Made by a program: the position numbers and the translations under genes
Shown here: positions 23,234-36,323 of the stretch, one piece after another
How the letters are laid out: the number at the start of each line of letters is the position of its first letter
How positions within the stretch are numbered: position 1 is the first letter of the stretch
Notes under the pieces: generated by a model
What the model saw: the letters and a program-made list of their open reading frames with translations, nothing else
The model's database searches: none
Told to the model about the DNA's origin: nothing
Assembly: GCA_034687125.1 (NCBI GenBank)
Contig: JAQGBZ010000364.1
Span: 1-61,553 of the forward strand
Reading direction: 5' to 3'
Source of the DNA: Neelides folsomi
Taxonomy: Eukaryota > Arthropoda > Collembola > Neelipleona > Neelidae
Length of the DNA stretch: 61,553 nucleotides

Positions 23234-23962
23234 CTGTTGGAATAAAATTCCAAAATTGTTCTTTGGTAAACTCCAAAATTATTGAGAGTAAAAACATTAG
23301 TGATCAAGGTATTAAAATTAACCCAGCATCCTAATTTCAATTTATTCTATCATTTAAATTTAATCAAGTAAATACACATTTTACTTGTATTATAGAATTT
23401 TAAATTTTTTATTATTTAGAATTTCAGCTATGAATGGACTTTTTTATAATTTTTTATTGGAATTTAAGTTTATTGATTTGATTAATATGTAATTGAGATA
23501 CAAAAGGATATTAAATCCTTTAAGTATAAGACAATGTTTTGCTAAATTATTTTCCTCTATTTTTAATAGGTACAGGCAGTCGTATAGTGATTTAGGAAAG
23601 GGAAACGTGCAAGCAGAGGTATCATTAAATACGTCAATTGCTCCAAAATGAAAAGATTTAGCATAATTCTATAATAACGTGCTAGGATCAATATATTAAA
23701 ATTACAGTATAAAAAATGGTAAAATTGGACATAATTAAGGGTTAACTCATTGATTTAATAGATTTGAATAGTCAATTATATTGAGTCTACGTAATATTTA
23801 AATGACGTTTTTATTATTGTATATTCAAATCTATAATATAAACTAGTTCTGATAATTATCAATTGTATAAGCTTGTAATGGCAATTTCCAATTTTTACTG
23901 CGTCTTCCTTTGTTTTTTAGCAATAAATAAAAATATACATTTATTATACTTGCATGCTATGG

Positions 23963-24417
23963 CATATGGAGGTTTTAATCGAAAAAGCCAGTATCTCGGA
24001 AACTTCATTTTAAATTTAAGTGTTAGTAACGGTTTATTTAGATAATTTTCACAATATTAATAAAATGCAATGTTATAAGAATAGTCAGTCAAATTTATAT
24101 GTACTCAACATTATATTAATTGGAATTTAAGTTAATCATTAAACGAGTTATTTAATTGAGGGTCCAAATGTTTCCAAAATGATTGTTTGTTGTGAGGGAT
24201 TAAACCAGGAAGTTTTTGCAAATCCGCAATGAGAACTGGAACTTTTAAAGGCTTAGTGTACATTCGTGGAAATTCAATATCGAAGAAGGTCAGTCCTTTG
24301 TTTTGCACATCATGTTGATTACAAGTTCTCCATGAAAAGTTGTTTTTATTTCATTAGTTACGCCAAAATAAAAATAATTTTCCGAGATACTGGCTTTTTC
24401 GATTAAAACCTCCATTT
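23963..24417. mobile_element. Foldback element with about 40-bp inverted arms
   Basis: The arms 23963-24002 and 24379-24417 are inverted copies with one or two mismatches (core AGCCAGTATCTCGGAAA). Similarity continues weakly outward through TGCATG. The 375-bp centre is not palindromic and contains, on the minus strand, an open frame of about 70 codons (24132-24350). No target-site duplication could be fixed. This is probably a non-autonomous DNA element. Confidence 0.55.
24132..24350 (-). other. Unrecognised coding-like fragment inside the foldback element
   Basis: An open frame of about 72 codons runs between TGA and TAA, with its first ATG well inside. The composition is protein-like and includes GLTFFDIEFPRMYTKP and LIADLQKLPGLIPHNK. 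I do not recognise the family. It could be a captured exon fragment or the remnant of the element's own protein. Expression is unlikely without an upstream exon. Confidence 0.25.
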
Positions 24418-24961
24418 GATTCATGCAGAATTATTATAAAGATATTATCGACAAGATAAAATGTTTATTGAATTGTGTTTTATTTTTCTCATAATCCTCC
24501 AAAAAACCAAAGAGAATTCAATTTCTTATCAAAAATAATAAAGTTGAATAAATGGTTCACTTTGAATGATATTATTTCTTCAGGTGTTTCGATTATTGAA
24601 GCTCCAACCAAGAACATTACATCTGTCAATGTTACTTGTTATTTGTTTAATTGATTAAACTTATTCCAATAATTATTCCATTTACCATACATAGGTTTAT
24701 TTCCATTTAATTTGTTTTTGTCTTCTACTATTAAAGTCTTATGATTATGTTTTTGTGATTAATGCAAATTCTAAACTAACTGCCTAACATGTACATTAAA
24801 TGCATTTGCCGTATTGCTGAGCAGAAGCTGCCAATAATAATAATAATAATGACTAATAAATTCTTCGTAGAATAAGCATATTCAATTAGCAAACAATAAT
24901 AAAAACGATCATACATTCAAGCTGCTCATCTTGTAACACTATGTAATTACTATATAAATGA

Positions 24962-25143
24962 GCTGTTGATCCGCAGAAGGGGATTAGAATTTTGAAGAAT
25001 TTTCGAAAACAAGTTACCAACGTGAAATTTAACTATTATTGGCGTACTAGCAGTATAAGGAGATATCGATGATAGTAAATTAGTAATTTAGTGAATTAAT
25101 TAAAATAAACAAACTTTCTAACCCCCTTCTGCGGATCAACAGC
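24962..25143. mobile_element. MITE-like element, 182 bp with 28-bp terminal inverted repeats
   Basis: The ends 24962-24989 and 25116-25143 are inverted copies (GCTGTTGATCCGCAGAAGG...) with one mismatch. There is no coding capacity. Flanks are AT-rich and no clear target duplication is visible. Confidence 0.6.
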
Positions 25144-26535
25144 ACAAATATCAATAATATGAGTTGGTGTGGGATGCAAAATATCGTGCAATCAAATGCA
25201 TTATCAGACTAAATAACGTCAGGCAAATCTATTACAGATTTAACTTTTCAATTTACATAATTTATGTTTGCTAGCAATTGACGATTAGTCACACAATTAC
25301 ATTTATCACCTCGATTTTTATTAGTTTATTCACCTTTACAATTTGGTTAAAGCTCATCTTTATTCAGTAATATTGAATCAGTTGAAGGGAGTTTCAATTT
25401 CCCAGAAAAAATTACATTAATATTTGAACTCAATTTTTCATAATGGAGATTTGATTCACTTGAAACGATTTGATAATAAAACTGCCTATTTACTGGAAAC
25501 TCAATGGGGAAACTCGCTGAACGTTTTTTGCGTTCAACATTTTCTGAAAATTTTAAAAGCTCTTATGAGTTTTTGCCCATGTTACACATTGTTCCATACA
25601 CGTGTCTATTCCAACTTTTAAATTGCACTAACAACCAAATAAATTAGGGATTAAAGAGTTGGCTAATATTCGAGAAAAGTTCATGTGGGAAGAAAGCATC
25701 GAAATCGCATTCGTTTGGTTGAACACCAAAGTAAAATACTTTTCATGCTTTACCAAATCCGAGCGGCTTACATGGACTGTGCAAAAACAATTTGCATTAT
25801 GTTGAATGTCCATTCCGTATTTAAATGCCGTTTTTTCCTCCAAGTTGTAAAATAAATAAGGAACGTAAATATTTCAAGCCTTATGTAATATATTCCATAA
25901 AGATAAGAAATTATGGTAATGAAGGGGCGAACCTTCGCATCGGCTCACTTCACTTATAACAATTATTAAAACTACAAAGTGGAAAACACCTTGAGAGATC
26001 TTTCCCATATTTAGCCAATTGTTTATTAGTCTTATGTCTAATTGAGCTCATTCTTCACTCTTTCCCTCCCAGAGATCCACAAGACTCAGAACATTCGAAA
26101 ATTTAATTAGTCACGTTTATTCTAATGTTAATTCCTTTGGGAAAATGTCAATGTGCGACATATGCCAAAAGAAACTTTACAAGCTTCTTCTTAAAGAATC
26201 TCTTAAGAGCGCTTACGTTTTTTTCCAACCTTCATTCGCAAACATCAAATTAGCATTAAATTTTATTTTTAAGCAAAGCCAAGTGCCAGCGCCGCCCATA
26301 AACGTGTCATGTGTTTGTGTTTCTAGTAATGGTAAATTGAAGTTATCAAGTAAGAGAGCGAAATACAATAACGACAGACGTTCACGAAGCCGGAAGAGTA
26401 AAAGCTGTAAATTGTGAGAGAGTTAGTTAAATTAAGGAGAGTGGGCCAGTTGAGAGAATCACTGGTTGCTGACGGAGTGAGACAGAGTGAGGATGACAAT
26501 AAGATTAAGTAAATATAGAAAAAGAATGAGCGAAC

Positions 26536-29500
26536 CTGTCGCCGCAGCTGCTTCACTTCCCTCTTCATTAATTTCAATGAATGCCTTCTGGATGGCCTTT
26601 GACACATACAGTTGCTCGTTGGATTCCGGAATCCCGCTCAAGTTCGCCTCAGATTCGCTAAACATCGACCCCATACCCAACTACAACAGGAATCAAATAA
26701 TCAGCATTTGCCAATTTCCTTAAATCTCAATTTTATCATGCTTGAGCGGATATAGGCCAATTTTTTTAAAATGCCGATTAGTTTTTCAGACTAAATAGAA
26801 TCAGTTACAATAAATACAGTTAGAGTTAAAGTGCATACAGAAATACATTTACGTAAATCAATGCTTAAAAATACTTAAAAGTATTTATTATGCTCATACC
26901 TTTGTGAGTGGTTCTTTGAGTTCAATTTTAGATTCAAGTCGGAATTTGGGCAGGCTGAGGGAAACTTTTTTTTCTGAGAGTTGTTTAGGGATGTCGGACA
27001 ACTTGTAGGTTCTGAGCCGATCTTCAAGCGCCTTGAGCCCATCCCGTTGATTCGGGAGAAGAATGACAAGACTGAGTTGATCTCCCTATTAAGAAAACCG
27101 TTTAAGAAATGGGAGTTAAAAGAGTTAAGGCCTGCTAAGGAGGAGAATTTGAGAGGTGGCGAAGGGCTGGAAGGTAAATCAAACATATCGGACTAATGCT
27201 GTTGAACCTTATAAGGAATGGCGACTGCCCGTGCATCCAAATCTCTTGTAAAATCCCCATATGGCATATCCGTCTCAATCTTCATCATTGGGACGTTGAC
27301 GGTTTGGGTTGGTGTGAGATAGAAGGGAGCCTCCTTGGTTTGATTCGGATTGAACTTGTTCTTCCAAAGACCTTTGAAGTAGATCGCATTGACGAGGACG
27401 AGACGCGTTAAGGAGTTGAGTTCACCTTCAAAGGAACAAGATAAATTGGATGAAGTTTAGTCCAAGAATTAAATCCACTTGGGGAAGATTAAATCTTAAA
27501 AGACGCGACGTCAAGTAAAAGCCTTTTACCTTCCCCGATGAGGTCTTTGATTTTATTCCGCGTAATATTCTCCACCCAAGAGTTGATCGCTTTGGCTGAA
27601 GCTTGACCATTGTTGAAGTCCAATTGTTCCGGCATGGCGTTGAAGGAATTGTTAAGGACATCTTGGAACTCTGACCTTAGCTTGTAACCCATGTTTGTAT
27701 ACACTTTGTTCGCAGTTTCCAGTGTGAAATTCTCGTTGGACTATAATCATATTAAATAACATACTTAATAAGGATAATATAAGAAATACATAATAAGGAT
27801 TTAGAATAGTTAAAAAATATCCAGAGATAAATAAGATTTATTTAACTACTGATACGGATATACCAAATGTTAATGTAAATTTGTTAATCATACACATTTT
27901 ATATCATGAGAGCCATTAAGAGGGATCATTAAGACAAGGAATGAATTATTTAACTTTAACCAACTCTGTGAAAATTCACGGACCATCATTACAATGTTAA
28001 AAAAGGAGTTAAAAAAGAAGCTGCCTTGAAGATTCCAATGCTAAGTAATCTGATTAGACGGGTTGAAGTAAATGGAATGAATCCGGCTTTCTCCTTCCTT
28101 CATTTGCATTTCCATTCCCTTGAGATATGCCAAGAATTGGCATTTATTAGCAAACATTACGACACTTTTTCACACGCGGAGAAGGGTGAGAAAATCCGCA
28201 TAGTTAAACAACTCAAGTTTATGGTCAAGGGATGCTGGAGGGATGAAACTCATTTGCCTCTCATGCTTTGTATTAAATTCAAGAGATTGGGAGAATTCTA
28301 AATGGGTAACAATTACCTTAAGTGAAGATAGGAGAGACTTGTAGCCGGCAAAAAGCACGTCGTCGGAAGGGAAATTCATCGCCGTTGTAATTTCACTGGC
28401 TGTTTTTCCTCTTGCTCCCGCTTTGACCATTGCAATCACGGCGCTGAGGCTGAAGGGCGAAAAGATCAAATTCTCCGATTCTGCTTCTGTTTTCCTTAAT
28501 GCCTATACACAATTGACCATTTGATTAATTTGACTTCCAATTACATTTATTTCCTATGAGATTAATGGGCAATTAAGTCATTAGGTAATTACCTCGTAGA
28601 AGCTGTTGGTAAATTTGTTGTTGGCTTCTGAAACTTCCCTTAAGCTCATTTCTTCGTCGCTCCGAACAATCATAAAGATTGATAGGAGGCATACTCCAAG
28701 AAGCTCTATAAATTGCAATTAAATTATTACAGATATTTTATTTTAAAATGTTTTTAATTGTGCACATCAATATATAAATTATTATATTATTCCATTCTTT
28801 GTATATAAAATAATATAGATAAAGTTCGGGTCGAAGAGTTGAGACAACTTATTATTAAAGGTCTTAACTCTTAATTTCCATCAAGATCATAATTTAAACA
28901 ATGAATGGTTTAACGAAAACAATATTTGATTTGTATGGAATTAAAGATAACGATCTGAATAATCCTGGAATTCTAAGAAAATCGAATCCCAAGAATTCAA
29001 AGAAAAACTTCTCATGTGAAATTGTGGGTAAAGAAGAACAAAAAGTGTGACGTAAATGGTTCAGTTCCAAAGATCCCATTAAAGTGAGTTGGAGATGATT
29101 CATGAAATTTGCATATTTCGTACAATGTTATATGTTACACATACTGATATAGGAAGTGTTCTCATTTTAGTTTTTTACTCTGGCCAGTATAAATATGAAT
29201 TTATGAATTTTATGACCATGGGACTTATGACTTATGGTAATTTGACCCAAACTTCATTGATGAGTTATTGACTCCAATTTCAATAAACAAATGACGAAAT
29301 GACACTTGATTCATAGTGATATTAAATACTTATTATTACATATAATTCAACGTATGCAAAAGCATAACTTTGGTCAATCTACATATATTTTCCATATTAT
29401 TATTATTAAAATAATAAATTCTATTAGTGTAAAAATTATATGAAATTCAGCTAAACTGAAGCTTAGCCACTCAAGTGTACAAAATACATTACTTGAAGCT

Positions 29501-32298
29501 CTTTAAGTAATAATAATTGCATGGTAGATTCATAATTAAATAATTATCAAGAAGTAGTGGCAGTTAATGTATTCAACCCAGCTACTCCTTCCTAGAAACA
29601 CTATAATCTTCACTAGCATTCAAATTGGTTCCACGTTCCTGGAAAATATTAACTTGTGATGTCAGAGAGCTATAAACTTAAGAATGCCAAGCACACCGAA
29701 ATTGTAAACCTTTAACAGTTAAAAAATCTACGTTTTTACATCCTTGTTATTCAAAGTGAGAAACTTACAAGCAAATAATACATACTGAATTTAATTTAAG
29801 TTGAATACAATAATATGAGTATGTACACATTTACACATACAAAGAATAAAGAAATAGATATTCATTCTTAATAAATATTTAACGTCCACAAGTGTCGTTG
29901 TGTGAAGTTCGTAGAATTGTTGAATACGAAATTAGGATTCACCTGCCTGACTCAACTAGAGTTATAATATCCAAGAGATATGTTAATAATCATAATGATA
30001 CACAAGATGCGTCTACTTTGGGACCATCATGAATCATTGGGATTTAAAGCTGAAAATTAAACCAAGCGTGAGGTTATTGGCAAAGGCCAAGAATCATAAT
30101 TATGCTCATTGCCATTCTGAGAGTTAATTGCCGGTAGTTAATGGGAAAAAATCCCTATCGCGTGTGTCAACCTTTCTGTCATGAGCTTACGAGCTTCTCA
30201 CTGCTTCACGTTAATTAAGGGATTTGAGACGCTGGAACTGACTTGGCTCTGACGGAAACCAGACGTGTTGATAATGCTAAAATAGTTCCCCAAACCTTGA
30301 TTAGTGTAAAAGTCAGAAAAAAGATGGTTTGGCCATATGGGGACCTGACCTTGGTAGTTTAATCTGTGAAATGATTTCAAAAGAACTTCATGGGTTTTTG
30401 AACACGTTTGGGAGTGAAGGAGAAAAGGAAGCTGATGCCGGTCACCTTGTCATTTATTATTATTGTTGTTAATCCTGGAGGACCCGGCTTTGACAGATTG
30501 GCATTACCAGCACGACTTTTCCCTCTTTTCAAAATCCTTGTAGAAATGATGATAATAAAAAGTAAAGCAAGGATGGCTCTTGTCATCAAACCTCCATGAT
30601 TTGTAGAGTTGAGGGAAAATTGGCCAATATGAAGCCCTCAATATGTTTTTACCTATTTTTATTCACTTTTTATGAAGAGCTCCCCGCCCTGATGAAACTG
30701 ATGAATGAGTCCTTCCTGCAACATTTGCATTCTAAGAATAGACAGAAATCTAATGGAGATTTCGAATCACTTTTCTCCCAGCCAATTTTTTTAATAATGA
30801 AAAAAATTAAAATTGGCAAAATTTTCCCACCACTTTACTTTTTTGAACTGATTGATACTCTTCATATGACACTGCGACCTTTTTGGACGGATCTCTGCCA
30901 TTGAATTAAGAATATTTGAATTATGTGATTTATCTCTCGTCTCCTGTCTAAAGTTGAGAATGACGACCCAAGGCGTCTGGGACCAATTGCAAGCTTCATT
31001 ATATTCATCATTATGCTCAGGAATGAAATAGCAAAAGATGATAATCACAAGATCCTGACAAATTGCTACTCATCTCATGTTTCAACGTATTTCTGAATAT
31101 ATTAAAAATTGAGCTCTTGTAGCCGATTGCCAAATTGTTAGAATAAAAATGCAGAAAAGCCTCTAACTATCGAAGTAATTGTTATAATAGTGTTAGCAAT
31201 TTTACATTTTGGTCCAATGAATAATAGTAATTATTTTCCCATTTTCACTATGAGGCGGGTTTTTGATTACGAAATTACAATTAAGAATATTTAAAGGACC
31301 ATCATTAAGGAATGTCATGGGCAAAGGACTTCTTACATAATTGGGAAAATTAACTCATTTTAGTTGCGAAATCACGATAAGATTTTATTCTGGGGCTTGA
31401 ATTTTGGAATCCAAATCAAATACAATATGTAATACATTAAACATAATGTCCATTAATAATTAATAAACATTAAACTTTAAATAATCTTATATTTAGTAGA
31501 GTATGCCTACTAATATAAAAATGCAATCTTAGATTTTAAGCATAAAAAACTCGAAGATTAAAAGCATTAAAACAAGCTACATTGCATACCTACACTACTA
31601 TATAAGTTTAGGTCTGTATATAAAACTAATGAATTATTTTATATTTTATTATATATTTTATATTTAATAAATGATTCTTGTATAAATTAAAGTTCCATTC
31701 ATCTTGTATGATTGTAATTGTCAGTATATTTTATATGGTATATTCTAGTTAATATTTGTGAGTAATTACAATGCCTATTAGTATTTTGACTTTCACATTA
31801 AATTGATTCATATTATGAATAATAGTGAATTTATGATTCATTAAAAACAATAAAATGAACTTAAAAGTTCACACAAAGGACACGTATTTTTGCGCAATAA
31901 TTGAAACAAGGAAAGATACAAGCATTAACAATTTTAAAAGTTAATTAAATTAAGTTAATATTCAAGTAATGCCTCTTTCATGTTTAATGTAAAAGGAGAA
32001 AGGCCTTCTTAATTGTGATAATTGTCGATATAAACCAACATTTATATCTTTTAATTCGCATTCAGAATTAAAATTTTATAACTCCCAAATATTTTACTCA
32101 ACAAACTAATTAATTAATAAACAACCACGTTGAAACGCTCCCAATTTTTATATTTATTATCTCATATGCCCCTTAGGTAAATAATTAATCTGTACGAAAA
32201 AAGAATTTAAATTAATTATGCTTATCCTACTGTCAAGAAGCTTTGGACGTGAAAAGAAGGATGTTAAGAAAACAAAAGTTGAGCGTACCTCGTCGCAT
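26536..32298 (-). CDS. Serpin C common region (start exon and core exons 1-7)
   Basis: This is the constant part of a serpin with alternative C-termini. Exons: 32289-32298, 28593-28705, 28317-28502, 27530-27740, 27208-27425, 26900-27085, 26536-26680, giving 356 codons plus one base. The remote start exon (ATG CGA CGA G, donor GTACGC) is my proposal: it fits the phase-1 micro-exon start of serpins A and B and completes a signal peptide with exon 2 ([14 protein letters not shown]). Core motifs include [30 protein letters not shown] and [17 protein letters not shown]. The last exon ends in the hinge GSEAAAAT plus G before GTTCGC, an inhibitory-type hinge. No stop or serpin C-terminus follows directly; the array at 18.9-23.2 kb supplies it. 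All five full-length cassettes keep the total divisible by three. Confidence 0.88.
28706..32288 (-). other. Proposed first intron of serpin C
   Basis: This intron of about 3.6 kb is defined by the proposed start exon at 32.29 kb. No conserved gene is seen. A minus-strand frame at 30377-30589 begins with a signal-peptide-like stretch ([16 protein letters not shown]) but then has no recognisable domain. It may be chance or an alternative first exon. Confidence 0.4.
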
Positions 32299-34320
32299 GT
32301 TGAGTCTGTTTTGAGTTTGGCAAAGAGTTTACTTCAACAGTCACTGACAGAATGAGGATGAAAGGCTCGAGTATCGAGTGAGGATATTGTTAACAGAAGA
32401 ACGCGTAATACAAAATGAGGAGGAAGAATCCACGAATCAGAATGAACCGCCTTCAAAAGCACTGTAGTATTGTAAGTTTGTAAGAGATTCTATCTATCTC
32501 GTATATGTTGTTTAGTTATAGTTTAAAAACATCCATCCTAACCTTATGTTACAATTACAATTCATGTGCAAGCAACAGATTGGAATATCCTAGATTTATA
32601 TTAATTAAAGGCTTCTGGATTTACTGATGGGAAGGCCTTTCCCAACCACTCATTAAATTATAGATCTACTAATGTAATGGTAACTTTAAGGACGTTAAAT
32701 GAGGTCTTTGACGAAGAGCATGGACGTTTTTTTCAATAATGCTTTTTATTTAATCTATCCGTATTTCCCTATTTCCTTTCATAAAGATAAAATAAATGTA
32801 TTAAAATATATAAGTAAACTATAGATAAAAGAGAATTCTCAATGGGAATGGTTATACTAGTTATAGTCTTATACCCGTAGTTATAATAAAATATTTAAGC
32901 TAATATTAGTATAATGCACTTTCAAGGCTTCATTTGTCATCCAATGAAAAACATTTTTTCTGAATAAAATAATAATAACAATGGATGATATTGTTTCTTT
33001 CGGTCTTTGAACCATCAGTTAGCAGATATTAGGATGTCACTATAATTCATATAGGTATGTGAGAATATAAGAATTATCAGATTTGGCTTAGGTGCATGAT
33101 AGGGGCCAATTTTAATTGAGAGAATTGAGACCAATCACAGTATTGTGCAGATGCACGAAGAGCTGTCGGAATAAATCACAGAGGCATGACTGCTATTTTT
33201 TACCTAAATAATTTTAAATATTAATAGCATTTATAAACATTGTACAAATACTTATAATGAACTGGCTTTACTTGTTCTGTACTTTACAGTCGATTGCATT
33301 CATGTGAATATCATATTGTTTTTGTGTAATTTTTTAGCTATAAAAAGGTTGAAGATGCCGTGAGCAATAAACCATGTAGATTTTTGGCATGATGTGTAAT
33401 GTTAATGTAATAGATAATGATAATTTATTAAAGTGGTATATTAATTTTCCATCAAGTTTCTTGAAAGATAATATGATATTTATAGCAGAAAGATTGTAAT
33501 GTGGAAATGAAGCTGAGACTTTTTTTTATTAAGCTGACTTGTGCAAATAACACTACAAGAAATTTTGTTTAGGTGATTGTCGATTGCGTCAACAAACCAA
33601 TTTTATTGCTTATTTACCAGTTGGTGTTAATTGTTAATGTTTTTCCCTTTTCAAACTGCAAAAAAGGTTCATGAAAAGTTTAAAATTGATTTTTATTTAA
33701 TGTGACTCAATATGAGTTCTCATCATCCAGCGTTTAAATATTTCCATACACAGCATCCGAATTTACTTGTATGAGTAATATCTCCTTTCACGCCTGTTTA
33801 TAATCATAGGAGCAACAATGACCCAAGGACTGGTGTATTATACAATTTTAAATTGTAAATCAGCATTTTTTTTAAATTAAAATTCATCTCGTTCTCACCA
33901 CGGAATGGGCATCTCACTTACAGTCACTTTCAGTCCCAGTTTCACAATTTTTAAACGACATTTGCATAAAATGGGAACTAGAGACTCTTGGCTATCCCTT
34001 CAGCTATCAATTTCATTTTAATAAACAAGCAAGTCTGTGGTCATTCTTTTAATTGTATGTGTAAGATAAACCTCTTGTGTATCAATTCATTCAATTTCCA
34101 AAGAATGTCACAAGCTTGATTTGGCACTTTGATATGGAATGCCAAAGTAATATTCTAAAATCGAATAAATATTTTTAAAATTTTTATATTTAAAATAATT
34201 GTTAAGCAATACTGAATAGGTCTCTCATTGGCGTGGTATTGGTAAAAGGGAGAATATTGATTATTTCACTAGCATTAGGTGGCCCAATACTTCCAATCAG
34301 ATAATTGACAAAAAAACAAA
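32299..34320. promoter_or_regulatory. Divergent region between serpin C and the tetraspanin gene
   Basis: No coding sequence is seen. The two neighbours are transcribed outward, so promoters for both should lie here; the serpin C side begins just above 32298. No specific element is identifiable by eye. Confidence 0.35.
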
Positions 34321-36323
34321 ATGTCTAAAAAGCCTCATGATGACAAGGCCCACCGAAGGGACTCCTTCCCCGAAGAGGATCGCATGGACGAGGTTTATTT
34401 CAAAGAAAACAACGAGTCGGATCAAAATTCGGCCTCCGACACAGAAGCCCAAAATGCCACCATGAAACCTCACAAACCAATGAAACCTCGAATGCCTCGC
34501 GTGGCCGCCTTTGATGATCCCCATCGTAGAATGACCCGAGAGCTGATGAGAGAAATCATTGAAAAGAACGGTGCCGTCCCTGTCATCCCGCTCCAATGGA
34601 ACACTGAAGAACTCTCTTGGCCGCGAAAAATGAAAAATTGGATTACTGCTGCTCTTGGAAGGAGAAAGGAAACAACTTATTTCTTCTTTCGGAAACCTTA
34701 TTCATGGACGAGTTTGGGGGCCAAACACCCGGGTTCGTCTCCGCTCCTCCCGGCCCGACATCCGAAATCTCCACCAAACGACTTGGACATGGATTATTCG
34801 GATGATTGTTCCGGCGACGAGGACGAGGGTGACATGTCGGAGGTTGAACTTGAAATTGACATAATGATTAGGAATTCTTCTGCGTCGGAGGATGACAAGA
34901 AGCGGAGTGCTTTTATAGCTGCGGAATCATCTCCAGTTGAACTCACCACGACCAACTTACAGAAATACAAAGACACCATGTGGTTCTTTGTCTACTGCAC
35001 TGCCGTAAAATCCAAATACATTTATTTTCAATATAAAAATCCCATTTGTTTTTAAATTCCTATTTAATTGGTGAAATTCTATCTGTTTAAATGCATTAAA
35101 GAGTTTATTCAACCCTTGATACTTTGTGTAAGTTTTTTCTCATTAAATCCACAGATTTTTAGTGTGTTTTGGCTCGCTTTCTTTGGCTCGTACTTCGTTA
35201 TTGGAGATTCCGTGGCTGGGAATATGTTGACTGAATATTTTCTCCTCTTCACAATCTATAACTTTGTCCTTTCATTAATCCCGTGGGTTTGCGCAATCAT
35301 CCGGCACAAGTTTGGCTACAAAGGAACTTTCTATCGGGAACAGGTGACAATCTCCTGATTTATGGTTTTAAAGTAAATAATTAAAGGGATGATTCGGGGT
35401 ATAGCAATTTGTTTTGCATTGGTTCTACAACATTGCGAGTCTGATCATTGCTCTCATTGCCACGTCCTATTTGGTCCTTCACACGGCCGACATTGAGAAA
35501 AAGCTTTATTCGGGATTTAGAAATAAAGGGAATAGCTCTGACATTGCACCGTTCCTCCTTAAGACTCAATTGGCTGTAATATTCAAATATCAACATTTAT
35601 TACGCCGTTAAATGTTTATCAATATATGATTTATTAAGTTTCATACTGAATTAAAATGTTTAGTTTTGTCGTTGAAAATTATATTATTTTATTTAAAGCA
35701 AAAATGCTGTGGAGTGAAATCCTACAAGGACTATTTCAATAAAACAAAAATCAACGACACTAATTTTGAAGGGCCTTATGAAGAAGATTTATTATATCCT
35801 CCTTCTTGTTGTAAAGCCAGCGAAGTAAAAAAATTAATCACCTAATAATATTATTTCATCTCTAACAATTTTTAAGTTTTTAATCATTTACAAAATAAAT
35901 TGTTCGTTCCAGAAATATTGTACAAGTGCAAAAGTTCATTCTAGTGGATGTCTCACTCCTGAAAGAAACCTCTTGTACACAATGAACGGAATTACTGTGG
36001 GTGTCAGTTGGGCTGCTTTTGTAGTTTGTGTGAGTTCAATAAATCAACTCAATGTATTCAAACATACTTTAAGTCACAATGAACTAATGTGAAATTATGA
36101 AAAATTAAAATTTTTGATAATTTTAAATAATTTCTTTAATAGGCGTTAATGTACATAAGTGTGACTCCTCTTTGGTACTTTGAATTCCCGATATAGTAAG
36201 TCAAACCTCGATTGAAAAATTCCAACCTTCGTTTCAATGTTTATGGTTCAATATTTTAAGCATGTTCTTCATTTCAGCAACTACAATCGGTCACCTTTTG
36301 AACATTGGCATCCGGCCAAGTGA
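34321..36323 (+). CDS. Tetraspanin with a long acidic N-terminal extension
   Basis: Tetraspanins organise membrane microdomains and partner with integrins and other receptors. Seven exons join in frame to about 461 residues: 34321-35004, 35155-35343, 35405-35575, 35699-35824, 35913-36029, 36143-36195, 36278-36323. Four membrane segments are visible (near WFFVYCTAIFSVFWLAFF, FLLFTIYNFVLSLIPWVCAI, FYNIASLIIALIATSYL, ITVGVSWAAFVVCALMY). The large loop carries the family signature CCG, PPSCC and a later GC pair. The unusual part is the N-terminus: about 220 residues before the first membrane segment, rich in Asp/Glu and Ser (SDDCSGDEDEGDMSEVELEI), where most tetraspanins have 10-20. It shares an exon with the start of the first membrane segment, so it belongs to this gene if the ATG is right. 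A poly(A) signal is at 36545-36550. Confidence 0.82.

Larger units (their letters stand above)
23234..26535 (-). other. Intron between serpin C exon 7 and the last-exon array
   Basis: No serpin coding sequence was found here after looking for the conserved C-terminal signature. It holds two inverted-repeat elements (23963-24417 and 24962-25143) and several chance open frames. A further cassette too diverged to recognise cannot be excluded. Confidence 0.5.

Noticed and set aside
26145..26417. 90-codon plus-strand frame with Cys and Lys/Arg-rich parts
   Set aside because: It lies antisense in the intron after the serpin C core. No domain was recognised.
30377..30589. Minus-strand frame with a signal-peptide-like start
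   Set aside because: After the hydrophobic start there is no domain or clear splice partner. It could be an alternative first exon, but the support is too thin.
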